From: Limimaricola hongkongensis DSM 17492 | GTDB taxonomy: Bacteria; Pseudomonadota; Alphaproteobacteria; Rhodobacterales; Rhodobacteraceae | DNA: 64,000 bases | Assembly (NCBI RefSeq): GCF_000600975.2 | Contig: NZ_KK088648.1 | Span: 153,592 to 217,591 of the forward strand | Reading direction: 5' to 3' | Part shown: piece after piece, positions 37,373 to 45,901 of the stretch | Position numbering within the stretch: the first letter of the stretch is position 1 | Layout of the letters: every line of letters begins with the position of its first letter | Notes under the pieces: generated by a model | What the model saw: the letters and a program-made list of their open reading frames with translations, nothing else | What the model was told of the DNA's origin: nothing | Database searches by the model: none | Program-made: the position numbers and the translations under genes

Positions 37373-38640
37373 CAGGAGGCGACCTTTCCGAACAGCACGG
37401 AGGCATTGGTGCCGCCAAAGCCGAAGCTGTTGGACAGCGCCACGTTGATCTCGCGCTCGCGCTTCTGGTTGGGCGCGAGATCGACCACCGTGTCGACCGC
37501 CGGGGTGTCGAGGTTGATCGTCGGCGGCGCGACCTGGTCGCGGATCGCGAGGATCGAGAAGATCGCCTCGATCGCACCGGCGGCGCCAAGAAGATGCCCG
37601 GTCATCGACTTGGTCGAGGACATGGTGACCTTCTTCGCCGCCTCGCCCATCATCCGCTCGACCGCGCCAAGCTCGATCGTGTCGGCCATGGTCGAGGTGC
37701 CATGCGCGTTGATGTAGTCGATCTTGTCCGGACTCAGGCCCGCATCCTTGAGCGCGGCGCGCATCGCGCGCTCGCCGCCTTCGCCATCCTCGCTCGGCGC
37801 GGTGATGTGATAGGCATCGCCCGACAGGCCATAGCCCAGCACCTCGGCATAGATCTTGGCGCCGCGCGCCATCGCGTGCTCGTATTCCTCGAGCACGACG
37901 ATGCCCGCGCCCTCGCCCATGACAAAGCCGTCGCGGTCGGTGTCATAGGGGCGGCTCGCCGCCTGCGGATCGTCGCGGCGCTTGGTCGAGAGCGCCTTGC
38001 AGGCATTGAAGCCCGCAATGCCGATCTCGGAGATCGCGGCCTCGGCGCCGCCGGCGACCATCACGTCGGCGGAGCCGTACTTGATCAGGCGCGCGGCGTC
38101 GCCGATGGCATGCGCACCGGTCGAGCAGGCGGTGACGACCGAGTGGTTCGGGCCCTTGAAGCCGTAGCGGATCGAGACCTGGCCCGAGATCAGGTTGATC
38201 AGCGCGCCGGGGATGAAGAAGGGCGACACGCGGCGCGGGCCCTTTTCCTTGATCAAAAGCGCCGTCTCGGCGATCGAGTTCAGACCGCCGATGCCGGAGC
38301 CGATCATCACGCCGGTGCGCTCGCGCGCCTCGTCATCCTCGGGCATCCAGCCCGAATCCTCGACCGCCTGCTGTGCGGCGGCGATGCCATAGAGGATGAA
38401 GTCGTCGACCTTCCTCTGCTCTTTCGGCGCCATGTAGGCATCGGCGTCGAAGCGGATCGCCGGGTCGGCATCCGCCGCACGCGGCACCTCGCAGGCGTAA
38501 TTCGTCGCCAAATGATCGGCATCGAAGCGGGTAATGGTGCCCGCGCCGGATTTCCCGGCCAGGATCGCCTCCCAGCTCGGCTCGACCTTGTCGGCCAGCG
38601 GCGTCACCAGCCCCAGCCCCGTCACGACCACTCGCCGCAT
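37372..38640 (-). CDS. fabF: 3-oxoacyl-[acyl-carrier-protein] synthase II
   Basis: Predicted 422 aa. It elongates acyl-ACP with malonyl-ACP in type II fatty acid synthesis, including the step needed for long unsaturated chains. The catalytic Cys is in VVTACSTGAHAIGD, and the two His are in NAHGTSTM and GHLLGAAGAIE. The start at 38640 (MRRVVVTGLGLVTPLAD) is the family start; the open frame extends far upstream without meaning. It is followed directly by mltG. In this genome a PilZ gene on the other strand separates it from acpP. Confidence 0.97.
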   Translation of the reverse strand: MRRVVVTGLGLVTPLADKVEPSWEAILAGKSGAGTITRFDADHLATNYACEVPRAADADPAIRFDADAYMAPKEQRKVDDFILYGIAAAQQAVEDSGWMPEDDEARERTGVMIGSGIGGLNSIAETALLIKEKGPRRVSPFFIPGALINLISGQVSIRYGFKGPNHSVVTACSTGAHAIGDAARLIKYGSADVMVAGGAEAAISEIGIAGFNACKALSTKRRDDPQAASRPYDTDRDGFVMGEGAGIVVLEEYEHAMARGAKIYAEVLGYGLSGDAYHITAPSEDGEGGERAMRAALKDAGLSPDKIDYINAHGTSTMADTIELGAVERMMGEAAKKVTMSSTKSMTGHLLGAAGAIEAIFSILAIRDQVAPPTINLDTPAVDTVVDLAPNQKREREINVALSNSFGFGGTNASVLFGKVAS

Positions 38641-38769
38641 CTGACCATCCTCTTCGCAATAACTCGCGTCCTGATACCGCAGGGCTTCGCGCGGGAGCAA
38701 GGGCGCGGGCGCGCCGATTAACGCGGTTTTCAGCTCTGTCGGGCCAAATCCCGCGCAAGGAGGGTCTCC

Positions 38770-39603
38770 ATGCGGATCGGGCCGGTGCTGCTCATGTTCA
38801 TCCTGTTCGCCGCGCCGCTGCGCGCCGACCCCGCCTGCGACACGATCGCGGCGCTGGGGCGGGTGGTGGACGCCGCCCGCGCGGGGTCGATCACCGGGAT
38901 CGACCGGGCGTTGCGGCGCATCGATATCGAACGGGTGATGTGGAATCTCGGCGACCATCCGCTGGCGCGGCAGCGCGAGGCGATCGACGATGCGCTCACG
39001 CTCGTCGAGGCGGTGCGCGACGCGGCGGGCTGGACCGGCCCGGCCGCGGCGGCGCGGCTGCGCGAGGCCAGAAGCCGGATCGTGCTGGACCGGCTCGGCG
39101 CGCTGCTGGCCCGGCATGGCTGCGCCGATGGGACCGGGCAGACGGCGCGCGCCGCGCCCGGCGCGGTGGCGGGGTCGGAAACGGTGGCGGTGGCCGTGGC
39201 GTGGAAAATGCCGCGATTGGCCGAGGCCGGGATCGCGCTTCTGGCGATGGCCGGGTTCGGGGCGGTGCTGGTGCGGCTGATGATCGGGCGCAGCCAGCTG
39301 CGCGCCCGGCAGGCGCAGCGCCACGTGGTGAACCTGCCCGCGCGGGTGCGCGGCGACAGCGGCGAAATCGAGGCGCGGCTGCTCGACATCAGCCGGCTGG
39401 GCGCCAAGCTGCGGGTCGACCCCGCCTTCGAACCCGACGGGCTGGAGCAGATGATGGTGCTGTTCGGGGACCGGGAGATCGAGGCGGCGCTGCGCTGGCG
39501 CACCACCCATTATCTCGGCGTGCAATTCGCCAAGCCGCTGAGCGCGGAGGCGGTGGCGCCGCTGATCCGGCCCCGGCGGGGCAACAGGCGGCGCGCGGGC
39601 TGA
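38770..39603 (+). CDS. PilZ-domain protein with N-terminal export signal and membrane segment
   Basis: Predicted 277 aa. It begins with a signal sequence (MRIGPVLLMFILFAAPLRA), a helical domain of about 110 residues likely to be periplasmic, one membrane segment near residues 155-175 (AGIALLAMAGFGAVLVRLMI), then a cytoplasmic PilZ domain. The c-di-GMP motifs are present: RQAQR (RxxxR) and DISRLGAKL (D/NxSxxG), with YLGVQF near the end. It should bind c-di-GMP inside the cell and pass the signal outward. AAGGAGGG precedes the start. It is encoded against the fab genes around it. Confidence 0.85.
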   Translation: MRIGPVLLMFILFAAPLRADPACDTIAALGRVVDAARAGSITGIDRALRRIDIERVMWNLGDHPLARQREAIDDALTLVEAVRDAAGWTGPAAAARLREARSRIVLDRLGALLARHGCADGTGQTARAAPGAVAGSETVAVAVAWKMPRLAEAGIALLAMAGFGAVLVRLMIGRSQLRARQAQRHVVNLPARVRGDSGEIEARLLDISRLGAKLRVDPAFEPDGLEQMMVLFGDREIEAALRWRTTHYLGVQFAKPLSAEAVAPLIRPRRGNRRRAG

Positions 39604-39608
39604 ATCGA

Positions 39609-39634
39609 AAACGGCACCCCGAAGGGTGCCGTTT
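39609..39634. terminator. Bidirectional terminator between the PilZ gene and acpP
   Basis: AAACGGCACCC (39609-39619) pairs with 39624-39634 over CGAA. On the minus strand the arm runs into TTTTCG, giving a good terminator for acpP; on the plus strand it ends GTTTCC and is weaker for the PilZ gene. Confidence 0.8.
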
Positions 39635-39669
39635 CCACCTGGCCGGCCCGAAGGCCATGGCCCTGTCGG

Positions 39670-39903
39670 TTACTGCGCTTCCTTGATGAAGCGGACCGCG
39701 TCGCCGAAGGTCTGGATGGTCTCGGCGGCGTCGTCGGGGATCTCGATCCCGAACTCTTCCTCGAAGGCCATGACCAGCTCGACGGTGTCGAGGCTGTCGG
39801 CGCCCAGATCGTCGATGAACGAGGCGTTCTCGACGACCTTGTCCTCTTCGACACCCAGATGCTCAACAACGATCTTGCGCACGCGGTCGGCGACGTCGCT
39901 CAT
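39670..39903 (-). CDS. acpP: Acyl carrier protein
   Basis: Predicted 77 aa, acidic and helical. The phosphopantetheine site is the Ser of [10 protein letters not shown] (about residue 37). It carries growing acyl chains for fatty acid and lipid A synthesis. It is the third gene after fabD and fabG on the same strand, 182 bases after fabG. That gap has several short GC-rich inverted repeats (for example GGGGCCG with CGGCCCC near 39996-40012), so acpP probably has its own leader or promoter, as its high expression would require. Confidence 0.97.
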   Translation of the reverse strand: MSDVADRVRKIVVEHLGVEEDKVVENASFIDDLGADSLDTVELVMAFEEEFGIEIPDDAAETIQTFGDAVRFIKEAQ

Positions 39904-40085
39904 AACAATTCCTCACGTCTTTCCGGCCCCTCTGGGCCTTTTTCTCTTGCCCCTTGGGGCAGTCTCATGCCCGAGCGGGCCGCTCACCGACGGGGGCCGA
40001 AACGGCCCCTTGTCGGAAAATCTCGTCGTCCTTTAGCAGAGATTCCGGGCCGCGCAAACGCTTTGTGCCGCCCGAAGCCACCGTC

Positions 40086-40823
40086 TCAGAGCATCGCCAT
40101 GCCGCCATTGACATGCAAGGTCGCCCCCGTGACATAGCCCGCCTCGGGGCTTGCCAGGTACAGCACCGCCGCCGCGATCTCGTCGGCGTTGCCCATCCGG
40201 CCCGCCGGGATCTGGCCGAGGATGCCCGATTTCTGATCGTCGTTGAGCTTGTCGGTCATCGCGGTGGCGATGAAGCCGGGCGCCACGCAATTCACCGTGA
40301 TGCCGCGGCTGGCCACCTCGTAGGCGATGGATTTCGACAGGCCGACCATGCCCGCCTTGGCCGCCGCGTAATTGGCCTGGCCGGGGTTGCCGGTCGATCC
40401 GACGATCGAGGAGATGTTGATGATCCGGCCCCAGCGCGCCTTCATCATCGGCCGCACCACGCCCTTGCACAGCCGCATGGTCGAGGTGAGGTTGACGTCG
40501 AGCACCTGCGCCCAGTCCTCATCCGACATGCGCATGAACAGGTTGTCGCGGGTGATGCCGGCGTTGTTGACGAGGATGTCGAGCCCGCCCATCGCCTCGA
40601 TCGCCTGTTTGGGCAGCGCGTTCACCGCATCGGCGTCGGAGAGGTTGCAAGGCAGGACATGGGCGCGATCGCCCAGGGCGGCGGCCAGTTCTTCGAGCGG
40701 GGCGGTGCGGGTGCCTGACAGCCCCACCGTGGCGCCCGCGCCATGCAGCGCGGTGGCGATGGCGCCGCCGATGCCGCCAGAGGCGCCGGTGACGAGGGCG
40801 GTCTTGCCGGTCAGATCGAACAT
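40086..40823 (-). CDS. fabG: 3-oxoacyl-[acyl-carrier-protein] reductase
   Basis: Predicted 245 aa SDR enzyme that reduces 3-oxoacyl-ACP with NADPH. The cofactor loop is TGASGGIGGAIA, NNAG follows, the catalytic Ser is in INISSIVGSTG and the Tyr/Lys pair in NYAAAKAGMVGLSK. The C-terminus VTGATLHVNGGMAML is standard for FabG. The start is MFDLTGK at 40823 with GGAGACCCC upstream. It lies between fabD and acpP, the usual fatty-acid cluster. Confidence 0.97.
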   Translation of the reverse strand: MFDLTGKTALVTGASGGIGGAIATALHGAGATVGLSGTRTAPLEELAAALGDRAHVLPCNLSDADAVNALPKQAIEAMGGLDILVNNAGITRDNLFMRMSDEDWAQVLDVNLTSTMRLCKGVVRPMMKARWGRIINISSIVGSTGNPGQANYAAAKAGMVGLSKSIAYEVASRGITVNCVAPGFIATAMTDKLNDDQKSGILGQIPAGRMGNADEIAAAVLYLASPEAGYVTGATLHVNGGMAML

Positions 40824-40941
40824 GTGGGGTCTCCTGCGTAATCCGTTGATCAAGGGTCTAGCAGCAAGGCCGGGCCCGGACCACCGCCCGCGCGCATCGC
40901 GGCGCGCGCGGGTTTGCGCATTTGGGGAATGGTGAAGCGGA

Positions 40942-41868
40942 TCAGCCCTTGGCCGAGACGACGTCCTCGGGGGTGCCGATGGCGCGGGTCTCCGTGCCCT
41001 TGGCGATGCGGCGGATCATGCCCGACAGCGCCTTGCCCGCGCCGATTTCCCAAAACCCGGTGACGCCCTCGCGCGCCATGAACTCCACGCTCTCGCGCCA
41101 GCGCACCGCGCCGGTGACCTGATCGACCAGAAGGCCGCGGATCAGCGCCGGGTCGCAGACCGCCTCGGCGCGGACATTGGCCACCAGCGGCACGGCGGGC
41201 TCGCGGATGTCGACGCCTTCGAGCGCCTCGGCCATGGCGCGCGCGGCGGGCGCCATCAGCGCGCAGTGGAACGGCGCGCTCACCGGCAGAAGGATCGCGC
41301 GCTTGGCGCCCTTTTCCTTGGCGATGTCGAGCGCGCGCTCGACCGCCGCGCGGCTGCCGGAGATCACCACCTGGGAGGGGTCGTTGTCATTGGCGGCTTC
41401 GCAGACTTCGCCCTGGGCCGCGGCCCCGGCCACCTCGCGCGCGGCGGCGAGATCGAGCCCCAGAAGTGCGGCCATCGCGCCTTCGCCCACCGGCACGGCG
41501 GCCTGCATCGCCTCGCCGCGCAGCCGCAGCAGACGGGCGGTGTCGTCGAGCCGCAGCGCACCGGCGGCGCAGAGCGCGGAATATTCGCCAAGGCTGTGAC
41601 CGGCGACATAAGAGGCGTCGGTGACGGAGATGCCTTCGGATTTCAGCGCCGCCATCGCCGCGATCGAGGTCGCCATCAGCGCGGGCTGGGCGTTGCGGGT
41701 GAGCGTCAGCTCGTCGATCTCGCCCTCGAAGATCAGGGCGCTGAGCTTTTCGCCGAGCGCGGTGTCGACCTCGTCGAACACGTCGCGCGCGGCGGGATAG
41801 GCCTCGGCCAGCGCCCGGCCCATGCCGATGGTCTGCGATCCCTGCCCCGGAAAAACGAATGCGCGCAT
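40942..41868 (-). CDS. fabD: Malonyl-CoA:ACP transacylase
   Basis: Predicted 308 aa. It loads malonyl groups on ACP. The N-terminal FVFPGQGSQTIGMG, the catalytic Ser of GHSLGEYSAL and the His of PVSAPFHCALM are all present, as are the closing GAGKALSGMIRRI residues. The start at 41868 (MRAFVFPGQG) is the family start and follows GGGAGCAGGGCC. It is first in the fabD-fabG-acpP series, with 118 bases between it and fabG. Confidence 0.97.
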   Translation of the reverse strand: MRAFVFPGQGSQTIGMGRALAEAYPAARDVFDEVDTALGEKLSALIFEGEIDELTLTRNAQPALMATSIAAMAALKSEGISVTDASYVAGHSLGEYSALCAAGALRLDDTARLLRLRGEAMQAAVPVGEGAMAALLGLDLAAAREVAGAAAQGEVCEAANDNDPSQVVISGSRAAVERALDIAKEKGAKRAILLPVSAPFHCALMAPAARAMAEALEGVDIREPAVPLVANVRAEAVCDPALIRGLLVDQVTGAVRWRESVEFMAREGVTGFWEIGAGKALSGMIRRIAKGTETRAIGTPEDVVSAKG

Positions 41869-41947
41869 GGCCCTGCTCCCTGATGATGCGGTGCGTTGGA
41901 TCACCGCATAGCGGCTGGCGCGCGCCGCGACAAGGAAAGGCCGTGGC

Positions 41948-42496
41948 TCAGGCGGCGCGGCGAAACAGCGGCGCGGCCGGGCGCGGCGGCAGGCCGAGAT
42001 CGCGCTCGATCCGCCGCGCCAGGAGCGACATCGCGTCCAGATCGCCTTGCGCCACCCGCACCGAGACATTCCTGCCCGACAGGCGCAGCTCGGCGCGCAG
42101 GGTCATGCGCTTGGGGTCGCGGCGGTCGCGGATCTCGGTGCGGCAGAATTCGTCGAAGCGCCACGTGGCGACCTGCTCGATCCGCCCGCCGGGGCGGCGC
42201 AGCACCTCGCGCACCAGCCGCCGCTCGGTGTCGATGTGCATTTCGCTGCGGCTGCCGGCCCCGGCATAGCAGATCAGCCCGCCGCCCAGCAGAACCGCCA
42301 CCGCCAGCCTGGACCACAGCGCGAGATCGAGCGGCCCGCCCAAGGGCGACATCCAGATCGCCCCCGCCGCCGCCGTGACGCCCAGCGCGAAGGCCCAGAC
42401 CGCGAACAGCACCATCACCGCGAGGCGGCGGCATCGGGGGCCGCAGCCCAGGACGAGCGGCGCGCGATCGGGGCGGGGGCTGGCGGTTGCGGTCAT
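41948..42496 (-). CDS. Two-pass membrane protein of unknown function
   Basis: Predicted 182 aa. Two hydrophobic segments lie near residues 28-50 (LAVMVLFAVWAFALGVTAAAGAI) and 62-78 (WSRLAVAVLLGGGLICYAG), followed by a cytoplasmic domain of about 100 residues that begins with a beta-rich part (MHIDTERRLVREVLRRPGG). The layout resembles small proteins with a PH-like domain after a membrane hairpin, but I do not recognise a named family. ATG 42496 is used; GTG 42511 is an alternative. It lies between fabD and the divergent rpsF operon. Confidence 0.7.
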   Translation of the reverse strand: MTATASPRPDRAPLVLGCGPRCRRLAVMVLFAVWAFALGVTAAAGAIWMSPLGGPLDLALWSRLAVAVLLGGGLICYAGAGSRSEMHIDTERRLVREVLRRPGGRIEQVATWRFDEFCRTEIRDRRDPKRMTLRAELRLSGRNVSVRVAQGDLDAMSLLARRIERDLGLPPRPAAPLFRRAA

Positions 42497-42665
42497 TGCG
42501 GCGGTCTCCACACCTGTGCCTTCGGATAGGTCGACCCTCCGGGGGGATAAGGGCGGGAATATGGCCCGCGAAAGGCATCGCGCGGGCCTGCCGCCTCAAG
42601 GCGCGGGGACAAGATGTGCGACAAGGCGCCGGGACAGGGTGCCGCGACAAGGCCGGTCAGGCGGC

Positions 42666-42693
42666 TTGCACGCCCGCGCGATCGCTGTATAAG
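42666..42693 (+). promoter_or_regulatory. Candidate promoter of rpsF-rpsR-rplI
   Basis: TTGCAC (42666-42671), 16 bases, then TATAAG (42688-42693), which matches the -10 consensus at five of six positions. It would start transcription near 42700 and give a 5' leader of about 100 bases. Confidence 0.6.
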
Positions 42694-42700
42694 GCCGCAT

Positions 42701-42754
42701 CCTTCCGCGTATTCGCTAGAACCGCGCAGCCTCTCGTGAACGGGGAGCGGAAGG
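42701..42754 (+). promoter_or_regulatory. Long stem in the rpsF leader, possible S6:S18 autoregulatory site
   Basis: CCTTCCGC (42701-42708) pairs perfectly with GCGGAAGG (42747-42754), enclosing 38 bases. In several bacteria the S6:S18 complex binds a structured leader in its own mRNA. The position fits, but the conserved bulge of that motif was not confirmed. Confidence 0.35.
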
Positions 42755-42802
42755 TCATGGCCCCGTTCTATGAAATGCGCCCGGAACCGAACTGGAGTTC
42801 AC

Positions 42803-43156
42803 ATGCCGCTTTACGAGCATGTCTTCATCGCGCGTCAGGACCTGTCCAACGCGCAGGCCGAAAGCCTCGTCGAGCACTTCTCGACCGTCCTCGCCGACAA
42901 TGGCGGCAAGGTGCTCGAGAACGAGTACTGGGGCGTGAAGACCATGGCCTACAAGATCAACAAGAACCGCAAGGGCCACTATGCCTTCCTGCGCTCGGAC
43001 GCCCCGTCGCCCGCCGTGCAGGAAATGGAGCGCCTGATGCGCCTGCATGACGACGTGATGCGCGTCCTGACCATCAAGGTCGACGAGCACCAGGAGGGCC
43101 CCTCGGTCCAGATGCAGAAGCGCGAAGAGCGCGGCGACCGCCGCGAGCGTCGCTGA
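42803..43156 (+). CDS. rpsF: 30S ribosomal protein S6
   Basis: Predicted 117 aa. MPLYEHVFIARQDLSNAQAESLVEHF and NRKGHYAFLRSDAPSPAVQEMERLM are characteristic of S6, which forms a pair with S18 on the small-subunit platform. The tail is a charged extension (QKREERGDRRERR). The start at 42803 follows CTGGAG by 6 bases; the frame is open to 42770. It is the first gene of rpsF-rpsR-rplI. Confidence 0.97.
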   Translation: MPLYEHVFIARQDLSNAQAESLVEHFSTVLADNGGKVLENEYWGVKTMAYKINKNRKGHYAFLRSDAPSPAVQEMERLMRLHDDVMRVLTIKVDEHQEGPSVQMQKREERGDRRERR

Positions 43157-43180
43157 TCGCCTCCAGGAAAGGATAACAGA

Positions 43181-43408
43181 ATGGCCACCAAACCGTTTTT
43201 CCGCCGCCGCAAGACCGACCCCTTCGAGGGCGAGAACGCGCCGAAGATCGACTACAAGGACACGCGTCTGCTGCAGCGCTACATTTCCGAGCGCGGCAAG
43301 ATCGTGCCCTCGCGCATCACCGCCGTCGGCTCCAAGAACCAGCGCAAGCTCGCCCAGGCGATCAAGCGCGCGCGGTTCCTGGCGCTGCTGCCCTACGCCG
43401 TGAAATAA
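43181..43408 (+). CDS. rpsR: 30S ribosomal protein S18
   Basis: Predicted 75 aa, basic. [23 protein letters not shown] is the usual N-terminus and [28 protein letters not shown] the RNA-binding part. It binds S6 and 16S rRNA. It lies 24 bases after rpsF with AGGAAAGGA as ribosome site. Confidence 0.98.
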   Translation: MATKPFFRRRKTDPFEGENAPKIDYKDTRLLQRYISERGKIVPSRITAVGSKNQRKLAQAIKRARFLALLPYAVK

Positions 43409-43420
43409 GGAGACCGACAC

Positions 43421-44005
43421 ATGGACGTGATCCTTCTGCAACGTGTGGCCAAGCTCGGCCAGATGGGCGAAATCGTGAAGGTCAAGGACGGCTACGCCCG
43501 TAACTTCCTTCTGCCGCAGGGCAAGGCGCTCCGCGCGAACGAGGCCAACAAGGCCCGTTTCGAGGACCAGAAGGCCCAGCTCGAGGCCCAGAACCTCGAG
43601 TCGAAGAAAGAAGCCGAGGCGATGGCCGCCAAGCTCGACGGGCAGCAGTTCGTCGTGATCCGCTCGGCCTCCGACGGCGGCTCGCTCTACGGCTCGGTCA
43701 CCACGCGTGACGTCGCCGAGGCCGCGACCGCCGACGGCTTCACCGTCGACCGCAAGCAGGTCGTGCTGCGCGGCGCGATCAAGGACCTCGGCCTCTACGA
43801 GGTGACCGTGGTGCTGCACCCCGAGGTGGACGCCACCATCGAGGTCAACGTCGCCCGCTCGCCCGAAGAGGCCGAGCTGCAGGCGTCGGGCAAGTCGATC
43901 CAGGACCTGGCCGCGGAAGAAGAAGCCGCTGCCGAGTTCGAGATCCAGGGCCTGTTCGACGACATCGGCGGCGCCGCCAATGACGACGAGGGCCAGGAGG
44001 GCTGA
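43421..44005 (+). CDS. rplI: 50S ribosomal protein L9
   Basis: Predicted 194 aa. The N-terminal RNA-binding part is [35 protein letters not shown], followed by the long connecting helix and the C-terminal domain with [17 protein letters not shown]. About 45 extra acidic residues at the end ([27 protein letters not shown] onward) go beyond the E. coli length, as in other Rhodobacterales. A terminator follows at 44034-44061. Confidence 0.98.
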   Translation: MDVILLQRVAKLGQMGEIVKVKDGYARNFLLPQGKALRANEANKARFEDQKAQLEAQNLESKKEAEAMAAKLDGQQFVVIRSASDGGSLYGSVTTRDVAEAATADGFTVDRKQVVLRGAIKDLGLYEVTVVLHPEVDATIEVNVARSPEEAELQASGKSIQDLAAEEEAAAEFEIQGLFDDIGGAANDDEGQEG

Positions 44006-44033
44006 TCGCCTTCGGCCACGCGACACATACCAA

Positions 44034-44061
44034 AAGGGCCGCATCGCGAGATGCGGCCCTT
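44034..44061 (+). terminator. Terminator of the rpsF-rpsR-rplI operon
   Basis: A 12-bp perfect stem AAGGGCCGCATC (44034-44045) with 44050-44061 around GCGA, followed by CTTGTC. The tail has few T, but the stem is strong and directly follows rplI. Confidence 0.78.
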
Positions 44062-44180
44062 CTTGTCACGAAACGGAAAAAGGCGCTTTCGGGAGCGCGC
44101 CGGTCGGGGCGATGCCGCGGTTCTTGACCCCCGGCGCCGGTCTGGCAGACTGGATGACGATCTCGGGAGATGGTTGAACG

Positions 44181-45173
44181 TTGAACCTGGAAACCAGCGA
44201 TACGATGCAGGGCCGGCCGGACCGGCTCAACGAGGAGATGCTGCTCGAGACGATCCGTCACGCACGGCTGCCGCTTTGCATCACCGACCCCACCCTGCCC
44301 GACAACCCGATCGTCTTTGCCAATGACGCCTTTTGCGCGCTGACCGGCTATGCGGTCGACGAGGTGATCGGCCGCAACTGCCGGTTCCTGCAAGGCGCGA
44401 ACACCACGCCCGACAGCATCGCCCGCATCCGCCGCATCATCGAAAGCTGCGAAGTCGACACGGTCGAAATCGTCAATTACCGCAAGGATGGCACCGCCTT
44501 TCTCAACGCGCTGCAGATCGGGCCGATCATGGGCGATGACGGCACCCCCATGCTCTATTTCGGCTCGCAGCTCGACACCTCGACCCGGCGCGAGGCCGAG
44601 CGCGCGGCGCGCCAGCTCGCGGATCGCGAGCTGGGCCACCGGCTGCGCAACATCGTCAACGTCATGTCGGTGATGATCCGCATGTCGGCGCGCGAGGCGA
44701 CCGATATTCCGGCGCTGGCCAGGACCGTCGAGGGGCGGCTCAAGACGCTCAGCGACGCGCATTTCCGCACCATCGAAAGCCCGCGCGCGGCGCGGCTGCG
44801 CGAGCTGCTGCGCCCGATCCTGGAGGCCTATGCCCCGAATGGCGCGGCGCAGTTCGATTTCAAAGGCCCCGACCCCGAGGTGCCCGCCGATCTCGTCTCG
44901 GCGCTGACGCTCACCGTGCACGAGCTGGCCACCAACGCCGTCAAGCACGGGGCCTTGGGCGATCCGGACGGCCATGTCGCGATCACCATGTCCGAACAGG
45001 ACGGCCTGTCGCTGCACTGGCAGGAGAGGAACGGCCCCGAGGTGATCGCGCCCGAACGGCATGGCGGTTCGGGCATCATCCGGTCTCTGGTGGAAGGCGT
45101 CGGGGGCACGCTCGATCTCGACTGGCACCGCGAGGGGCTGGTGGCGCGGCTGTCCTTTCCGACCGCGCGCTAG
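44181..45173 (+). CDS. LOV-domain blue-light sensor histidine kinase (HWE type)
   Basis: Predicted 330 aa, soluble. Residues about 30-135 are a LOV/PAS domain with the flavin-binding signature GRNCRFLQG; Cys67 is the residue that forms the light-induced adduct. A kinase part follows with His153 in ELGHRLRN, then HELATNAVKHGALG and the WxE signature LHWQERNGP that defines HWE kinases, and GGSGIIRSLVEG near the end. It should change its autophosphorylation in blue light. The start is uncertain: TTG 44181 keeps the longest frame, ATG 44205 is the alternative. No response regulator or anti-sigma phosphosensor is adjacent. Confidence 0.9.
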   Translation: MNLETSDTMQGRPDRLNEEMLLETIRHARLPLCITDPTLPDNPIVFANDAFCALTGYAVDEVIGRNCRFLQGANTTPDSIARIRRIIESCEVDTVEIVNYRKDGTAFLNALQIGPIMGDDGTPMLYFGSQLDTSTRREAERAARQLADRELGHRLRNIVNVMSVMIRMSAREATDIPALARTVEGRLKTLSDAHFRTIESPRAARLRELLRPILEAYAPNGAAQFDFKGPDPEVPADLVSALTLTVHELATNAVKHGALGDPDGHVAITMSEQDGLSLHWQERNGPEVIAPERHGGSGIIRSLVEGVGGTLDLDWHREGLVARLSFPTAR

Positions 45174-45733
45174 GCCCCGCCAGCGCGCCCCAGCACCCGT
45201 GCCGGGTTGCCGCCCACCGTCACCCCCGCGCCCACGTCGCGCGTCACCACCGCGCCCGCGCCGATGATCGCGTCGTCGCCCACCGTCACGCCCGGCATCA
45301 ACAGCGCGCCGCCGCCGATCCAGACATTGGAACCGATGCGAATCGGCCGCCCGAACTCCAGCCCCTCGCGCCGCGCCTCGGCCTCTCTCGGATGGTCGGG
45401 GGTCAGGATCTGCACGCCCGGCCCGATCTGCGTCAGATCGCCGATGGAAATCTCCACCACGTCGAGAAGCACGCAGTTGAAGTTCAAAAACACCCCCCGC
45501 CCGAGCCGGATGTTCATGCCGTAATCGCAATAGAACGGCGGGCGGATCACCGCGTCTTCGCCGACATGCGCCATGATCTGGGACAGTTTCGCATGGCGGT
45601 CGGCGGTCGGGGCCACCGACATCGCGTTGTACGCGGCCATCCATTCCTTGGCCCGCCAGGCCAGCGCCTGAAGCTCGGGGTCGCCCGCGCGGTACAGCTC
45701 GCCCGCCAGCATCTTGTCTTTTTCGCTGCGCAT
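45170..45733 (-). CDS. Sugar O-acetyltransferase (maltose/nodulation-acetyltransferase family)
   Basis: Predicted 187 aa, the normal length of Maa/LacA/NodL enzymes, which move acetyl from acetyl-CoA to sugars. The N-terminal KMLAGELYRAGDPEL is the Maa domain, followed by left-handed beta-helix repeats with the catalytic His in ILTPDHPREAEARR and NVWIGGGALLMPGVTVGDDAIIGAGAVV. The sugar acceptor is unknown. It is convergent with the LOV kinase and overlaps its stop by four bases. Confidence 0.93.
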   Translation of the reverse strand: MRSEKDKMLAGELYRAGDPELQALAWRAKEWMAAYNAMSVAPTADRHAKLSQIMAHVGEDAVIRPPFYCDYGMNIRLGRGVFLNFNCVLLDVVEISIGDLTQIGPGVQILTPDHPREAEARREGLEFGRPIRIGSNVWIGGGALLMPGVTVGDDAIIGAGAVVTRDVGAGVTVGGNPARVLGRAGGA

Positions 45734-45901
45734 CTCGTCCTCCGTCCTGCCGGGCGCAGGACAGCACCCGGTTGCAGCCGCGTCCAGCCGGTTTCCGCAG
45801 CGGCAGGCGGCAAAAGATCATTCCCCTGTCACGCGCAGCGGTTAGTCTCGGCCCATGACACGGGGGCGTACGACCCCCGGCAACAACAGGGAACCCGACC
45901 G

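Larger units (their letters stand above)
42497..42802. other. Divergent upstream region of rpsF
   Basis: About 306 bases with no gene. It holds the candidate rpsF promoter (42666-42693) and a long stem (42701-42754), listed separately. Nothing else is supported. Confidence 0.7.
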
